From contig JAIEPI010000151.1 of the NCBI GenBank assembly GCA_019749855.1, positions 1 to 7,461 on the forward strand: DNA of 7,461 bases. Direction: 5' to 3'. Source of the DNA: Rickettsiales bacterium (GTDB lineage Bacteria > Pseudomonadota > Alphaproteobacteria > Rickettsiales > UBA998). The position numbers and the translations under genes were made by a program. The notes beneath the pieces were generated by a model. The model saw only the letters and a list, made by a program, of their open reading frames with translations. It was not told where the DNA came from and ran no database searches. Positions 4,545 to 7,461 of this stretch are shown here, in pieces. The stretch's first letter is position 1. Each line of letters opens with the position of its first letter.

Positions 4545-5569
4545 CCACCACCGAAACCACTACCCTCAATCAGTCAAACGACATGATCCTCGCTGCGCCA
4601 TCCGGCAAAGGCGGAAACATGCTGACCGATTCCAACGCCTTTAATCAGGCGTATCGTGTGGCTCGCCTGTTTGCGGCAAGTCAACTTATTCCCGCGCACC
4701 TGAAAGGTAAGGAAGCCGATTGCTTCATCGCACTCTATACCGCCGACCGGATGAAAGAAGATCCACTGATCGTTATGCAAAATATGTATCTGGTGAGCGG
4801 TCGCCCAGGGTGGCACACGCAATATATGATTGGCCGCGCCAATAATTCCGGCAAGCTGAAAGGCTCGATCACATGGGACGTGGAGGGTAGCGGCAAAGAG
4901 CTTCGCGTTCGCGCCAAAGGCGTACTCGCCACCACTGGCGAGGAAATCACATCACCATGGGTTGACTTCGTGATGGCTGAGGGCGAAGGCTGGACGAAAA
5001 ACAGCAAATATAAATCCATGCCAGAAGTGATGTTCCGCTATCGCTCCGCCGCAATGCTGATCCGCTTCTATCTGCCAGAAGTGATGCTTGGTTATCAAAC
5101 CGTTGAGGAGCTGGAAACCTTGCCGCAAACACAGATTAAGGATGTGACGCCTGCGGGGCCTGAGTCAGTCAATACCCCTGCAACATCAAAGCTGGATGCC
5201 TTCGCCGCCACGGCCACCGACATTGAGGCCCAAAACGCCGCCGCTTCCGAGGCCACGCTTGCAGAACTGGACGACATGGACGCACGGCAGGCAGAAAGCA
5301 GCATCGACCCAGAAACAGGCGAGATACTGGAGCAGTCGGAGTATCCGCCATTCGGGTATAATGACTATCACCTCCTAAACACCGCAGCCCTTAAGGATGT
5401 GGCGCTAAATGTGCAAAAGCGCATGGAAGGATTCGAGAGCGTGGATCTTGCCGCTGAATACTTTTCCGGAATCAACGGCGCCAGCCTTCTAATGGCGCTC
5501 AGCCGCAAAGGACTTGGCCCGATCAAACAACGCATCGAGCGTGAGCTACCCGCCAATGTAGGAGCCTGA
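4541..5569 (+). CDS. recT: RecT-family single-strand annealing protein, 342 aa
   Basis: Binds the 3' single strands made by the exonuclease and anneals them to complementary DNA for phage recombination and repair. The RecT/Bet core is about residues 28-195: 'LFAASQLIPAHLKGKEADC', then the 'PLIVMQNMYLVSGRPGW' segment, and the signature 'MPEVMFRYRSAAMLIRFYLPE' followed by 'LGYQTVEEL' (160-191). Residues about 196-268 form an acidic, Ala/Thr-rich linker. Residues 270-340 form a second conserved-looking helical module (FGYNDYHLLNTAALKDVAL onward) that may recruit a partner such as host SSB or the exonuclease (inference). The start is an ATGA overlap with the exonuclease gene and has AAAGGA (4526-4531) 9 nt upstream. 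The stop is 3 nt before the next gene. Confidence 0.88.
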   Translation: MTTTETTTLNQSNDMILAAPSGKGGNMLTDSNAFNQAYRVARLFAASQLIPAHLKGKEADCFIALYTADRMKEDPLIVMQNMYLVSGRPGWHTQYMIGRANNSGKLKGSITWDVEGSGKELRVRAKGVLATTGEEITSPWVDFVMAEGEGWTKNSKYKSMPEVMFRYRSAAMLIRFYLPEVMLGYQTVEELETLPQTQIKDVTPAGPESVNTPATSKLDAFAATATDIEAQNAAASEATLAELDDMDARQAESSIDPETGEILEQSEYPPFGYNDYHLLNTAALKDVALNVQKRMEGFESVDLAAEYFSGINGASLLMALSRKGLGPIKQRIERELPANVGA

Positions 5570-5572
5570 CAC

Positions 5573-5881
5573 ATGGACACCATTAAATTACAGGACTGCC
5601 GCGTGTGGAAATACGACAATGAGCGCCGCCGCGAATTAGCCACACGTCGAGCTAAGGTCGTGGGGGCATCCCTGACATGCCAGCGCCGGAAATACACCGC
5701 GCAAGGACTCTCTGAGTATGGTGGAGTGTTCTGGCATGATTACCCCAGCGCCATCCTTGCATGGCAGGCATTGCACATCTTTCTCAAAGACGGAGTGCCG
5801 GGTGTAAACAATCACCGCCGCAGCCTCAATAAGGGCGAGCAACGGCCTATCCGGCAGCACATCGAGGAGGCACGCCCATGA
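5573..5881 (+). CDS. Hypothetical basic protein, 102 aa
   Basis: Not recognised. Strongly basic, with Arg-rich blocks (ERRRELATRRAK, CQRRKYTAQG, NNHRRSLNKGEQR) around a central aromatic segment (YGGVFWHDYPSAILAWQALH). The charge suggests nucleic-acid binding, but no zinc or HTH motif is visible. TAGGAG (5559-5564) lies 8 nt before the ATG; the stop overlaps the following ATG (ATGA at 5878-5881). It follows the RecT gene directly, so an accessory recombination or replication role is possible. Confidence 0.75.
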   Translation: MDTIKLQDCRVWKYDNERRRELATRRAKVVGASLTCQRRKYTAQGLSEYGGVFWHDYPSAILAWQALHIFLKDGVPGVNNHRRSLNKGEQRPIRQHIEEARP

Positions 5882-6012
5882 AACTGTTTTTCGGAATCAA
5901 CATCATCATGTTTCTGCTCGCCATTGCCATGATTGGCTTGGGCGTCAAGGGTTATTGTGACCGCAAGGAGAGCATGCAACTGGCGTATCTATCGCAAGAG
6001 GGGGGCGTGTGA
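5878..6012 (+). CDS. Small single-pass membrane peptide, 44 aa
   Basis: A Lys2 start and the hydrophobic run FFGINIIMFLLAIAMIGLGV (residues 4-23) form one membrane segment or an uncleaved signal anchor, followed by KGYCDRKE and a short polar tail. It begins in an ATGA overlap behind GAGGAGG (5864-5870, 7 nt spacing) and ends in a TGATG overlap with the excisionase-like gene. The strong ribosome site and double coupling support it. Function unknown. Confidence 0.7.
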   Translation: MKLFFGINIIMFLLAIAMIGLGVKGYCDRKESMQLAYLSQEGGV

Positions 6013-6338
6013 TGATCTATAGCGAGTTACAAGCCGCTGAAAAGCTAGGTTTGCGACTAGGAACGCTTATAGCTCAAAGAAAGGCCAGAAAAATTCCTTA
6101 TCGCCAGATGGGAAGAAAGGTGTTTTACACAGATGACGATTTAAAAAGGATACTCGATCTATGCGCGGTCAGCCCAAATTATATCAATACAAGGATGGAA
6201 GAAGCCCCTTCTGGTTCATCCGTTACTATGACGGAGTGCGAACCCGCACCGTATCTACGGGGTATCGAATTGGCGCGCAGGACAAAGAAGCAAACCATGC
6301 ACTCGCTGCCTTCACCCTTGAGCGAGAGCGTCCAGTAG
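6012..6338 (+). CDS. Excisionase/MerR-like helix-turn-helix protein, 108 aa (overlaps integrase)
   Basis: Residues 1-50 fit the HTH_17/excisionase fold: YSELQAAEKLGLRLGTLIAQ (helix-turn-helix), a wing with 'KIPYRQMGRKVFYT', and a closing helix 'DDDLKRILDLC'. Such proteins bend attachment-site DNA and direct a tyrosine integrase towards excision. The ATG at 6012 shares its A with the preceding stop (TGATG) and lies 7 nt after GAGGGG; a GTG at 6009 is a minor alternative. The oddity is residues about 51-108: they overlap the integrase by 178 nt in another frame and show no domain character, so they may be a tail of little function or be bypassed by frameshifting at T TTA AAA (6140-6146). Confidence 0.75.
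   Translation: MIYSELQAAEKLGLRLGTLIAQRKARKIPYRQMGRKVFYTDDDLKRILDLCAVSPNYINTRMEEAPSGSSVTMTECEPAPYLRGIELARRTKKQTMHSLPSPLSESVQ
6140..6146 (+). other. In-frame T TTA AAA slippery heptamer in the HTH gene
   Basis: Read in the HTH-gene frame, 6140-6146 is T TTA AAA, the X XXY YYZ pattern for -1 slippage. After slipping, the next codons (AAG GAT ACT CGA TCT) lead directly into the integrase ATG at 6161. The -1 frame has a stop at 6134-6136, so it opens only just before the heptamer. No clear downstream stem is seen. Use of the site is inference. Confidence 0.3.
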
Positions 6339-7216
6339 CACGCACCAGCGAGGATATGCCCATCGCGCAGGCATTGGCAGATTATGACGCTGAGCACGCC
6401 ATCCATACCGCCAGCCATAACCGCTTTGTCTATCACCGCGCCGCGCTGGAAGCCTTCTATGGTCTCCGCTCTATCTCATTCCTTACCAAAGATGCGTTAA
6501 CACAATACATCATCAATCGTAAGGCTGCAGGCATGGCCATTGGCACCATTCGCCGTGAAATGCAAATGCTCAAAGCAGCGCTGAATCATCAGGTAGAGGC
6601 CGGTCGGCTCATTTCCTGTCCAAAAATCTCACTGCCCCCTGCCCCGCGCCCAAAACAGCGTTGGTTAACACCGGAAGAAGCCCGGCAGCTTTTAGGGGCC
6701 TGCCAGTCTGTCCATGTGTATGCCTTTATCTTGCTGGCGCTGAATACGGGCCAGCGCAGGGCCGCCATTGAAAATCTCACATGGTTCCAAGTGGACTTTA
6801 AAAATCGCTTGATTGACTTCCGGCGGGACGCGGAAACAAGCAAGGTGTCTGGCGTGGTGCCAATGAATGATCTGCTGCATGATCTACTGCATGATATGTT
6901 CCAGCATAAAGAATGCGGCCACGTCCTCAGTTATCGCGGACGACCATCTGGCGATGTTCATGCTGCTTTTGACCGTACCGTTAATAATGCAGATTTAGAA
7001 AACGTCACTCCTCACACGCTCCGTCACACTTTTGCTACATGGGCAGCAATGGGCGGCGCACCAATGCACCACATCGCCCGTATCATGGGCCATGCCAGCA
7101 CACAAACAACCGAGCATCACTATGCAAAATATGCGCCTGATTATATGGGTAGCACAATGAAAACTGTTGAACTACTGTTGAAGTCTGACAAAACAGCTAA
7201 AGTCAATGAACGCTGA
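6161..7216 (+). CDS. int: Phage tyrosine integrase, 351 aa
   Basis: Site-specific recombinase joining attP to the tRNA-Ile2 gene and, with the HTH protein, excising the element. Order: an N-terminal arm-binding-type region (1-60, with FWFIRYYDGVRTRTVSTGY), a SAM-like core-binding domain (about 65-160), and the catalytic domain (165-330). Catalytic residues are visible: Arg199 (NTGQRRA), Lys228 (TSKVSG), His285 and Arg288 (HTLRHTF), His311 (MGHAS) and the nucleophile Tyr321 (HHYAKY). Length is normal for the family. The ATG at 6161 has AAAGGA (6145-6150) 10 nt upstream and gives a typical N-terminus; the frame is open back only to 6137. The stop is 17 nt from the tRNA 3' end, the usual int-att arrangement. 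There is no terminator after it and no separate promoter was seen. Confidence 0.95.
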   Translation: MRGQPKLYQYKDGRSPFWFIRYYDGVRTRTVSTGYRIGAQDKEANHALAAFTLERERPVARTSEDMPIAQALADYDAEHAIHTASHNRFVYHRAALEAFYGLRSISFLTKDALTQYIINRKAAGMAIGTIRREMQMLKAALNHQVEAGRLISCPKISLPPAPRPKQRWLTPEEARQLLGACQSVHVYAFILLALNTGQRRAAIENLTWFQVDFKNRLIDFRRDAETSKVSGVVPMNDLLHDLLHDMFQHKECGHVLSYRGRPSGDVHAAFDRTVNNADLENVTPHTLRHTFATWAAMGGAPMHHIARIMGHASTQTTEHHYAKYAPDYMGSTMKTVELLLKSDKTAKVNER

Positions 7217-7232
7217 TATCCGCAGAAAGACT

Positions 7233-7275
7233 TGGTGGGGGCAGAGGGATTTGAACCCCCGACCAAGGCGTTATG
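7233..7275. other. Element-host attachment junction (att) in the tRNA 3' half
   Basis: The integrase gene ends 17 nt from the tRNA 3' end, so integration used the tRNA 3' half as attB. In this hybrid site the 3' part (7233 towards the anticodon at 7273-7275) should be supplied by the element and the 5' part by the host. The exact core and crossover cannot be fixed here, because the other att copy is outside the window; I saw no second copy of this stretch within it. Confidence 0.6.
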
Positions 7276-7308
7276 AGCGCCCTGCTCTAACCGCTGAGCT
7301 ATCGCCCC
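7233..7308 (-). tRNA. tRNA-Ile2, anticodon CAU (lysidine-type)
   Basis: A 76-nt cloverleaf on the minus strand ending in encoded CCA. D arm GCTC-AGCGGTTA-GAGC; anticodon loop CTCATAA with anticodon CAT at 7275-7273; T arm GGGGG-TTCAAAT-CCCTC. The core from the D arm through the variable loop resembles E. coli tRNA-Ile2, whose CAU anticodon is converted by TilS to lysidine-AU to read AUA, rather than elongator or initiator tRNA-Met. The acceptor stem is odd: pairs 1-4 and 7 are good, but positions 5-68 (C-C) and 6-67 (G-G) do not pair. The 3' strand would pair fully with a 5' end of GGGGGCA instead of the GGGGCGA present. The tRNA is also the integration target. Confidence 0.9.
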
Positions 7309-7426
7309 ACAGGCAGCAACCTTTCCTTCGTAGCAAAAAAACCTCACTCCTCAACTATTAAAGCGCATAGCCGGGTCACGGACGTTGATTAATCTCCTCT
7401 TAAGTAATTTGCGTTATAGTTGGGTC

Positions 7427-7461
7427 ATGCTTTTTACCTCACGCCACACCCCTTCTTGCGC
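7427..7461 (+). CDS. Possible start of a host gene, cut by the window edge
   Basis: An ATG at 7427 opens a frame that reaches the window end (11 codons seen). TATAGT (7415-7420) could be a -10 placing the transcription start at about the ATG, but no -35 at proper spacing and no Shine-Dalgarno are visible. Too short to judge. The rest of 7309-7426 is host intergenic DNA in which I find no feature I can support. Confidence 0.15.
   Translation, partial: MLFTSRHTPSC

Noticed and set aside
7233..7308. tRNA-Met (elongator or initiator), suggested by the CAT anticodon
   Set aside because: The D-arm, anticodon-arm and variable-loop sequence closely follows tRNA-Ile2(CAU), and the features of initiator tRNA are absent.

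Overview
The window looks like the integrase-proximal end of a temperate phage (or a phage-derived integrative element) inserted at the 3' end of a chromosomal tRNA-Ile2(CAU) gene. The tRNA lies on the minus strand at 7233-7308. The host is probably a proteobacterium, and alphaproteobacterial-looking protein relatives (RecT, YqaJ exonuclease, S24 repressor, integrase) fit best; this is an inference from protein style, not a search. No capsid, tail, packaging or lysis genes are present, so the rest of the element and its other attachment site must lie to the left of the window.

Layout. 20-812 (minus): an unrecognised 152-aa protein and, upstream of it, a 74-aa Cro/YdaS-like HTH protein, read leftward from a promoter at about 821-847. 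908-1985 (plus): a lysogeny unit with a LexA/CI-like S24 repressor, a small lipoprotein and a possible 43-aa membrane peptide. 2009-2126: three consecutive hairpins, the last a good Rho-independent terminator. 2161-2213: an early promoter with two operator-like sites. 2244-7216 (plus): one tightly packed operon of ten genes (two small hypotheticals, a decapeptide-repeat protein, a 36-aa membrane peptide, a YqaJ-type exonuclease, a RecT-type annealing protein, a hypothetical, a 44-aa membrane peptide, an excisionase-like HTH protein and a tyrosine integrase). Most junctions are ATGA or TGATG overlaps, which indicates translational coupling. 7309-7461 is presumably host chromosome.

How it works together (inference). 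In the lysogen the repressor would bind four related 19-bp sites: two in the divergent cro-like/repressor region and two around the early promoter. Site A and site D each sit in the -35/-10 spacer of an early promoter, so one protein could silence both wings, as lambda CI does at OL and OR. DNA damage would trigger self-cleavage of the repressor (Ala75-Gly76, Ser113/Lys154) and release the right operon, which supplies an exonuclease/annealase recombination pair together with excisionase and integrase. The lipoprotein is co-transcribed with the repressor and would be made in the lysogen, a typical position for superinfection-exclusion or lysogenic-conversion genes.

Most unusual points: the 9 x 30 bp in-frame repeat array, whose unit differences are almost all amino-acid changing; a perfect T TTA AAA slippery heptamer that could fuse the excisionase-like HTH to the integrase; the repeated operator-in-spacer architecture; and a tRNA-Ile2 acceptor stem with two adjacent mismatches exactly where element-derived 3' sequence meets host-derived 5' sequence.
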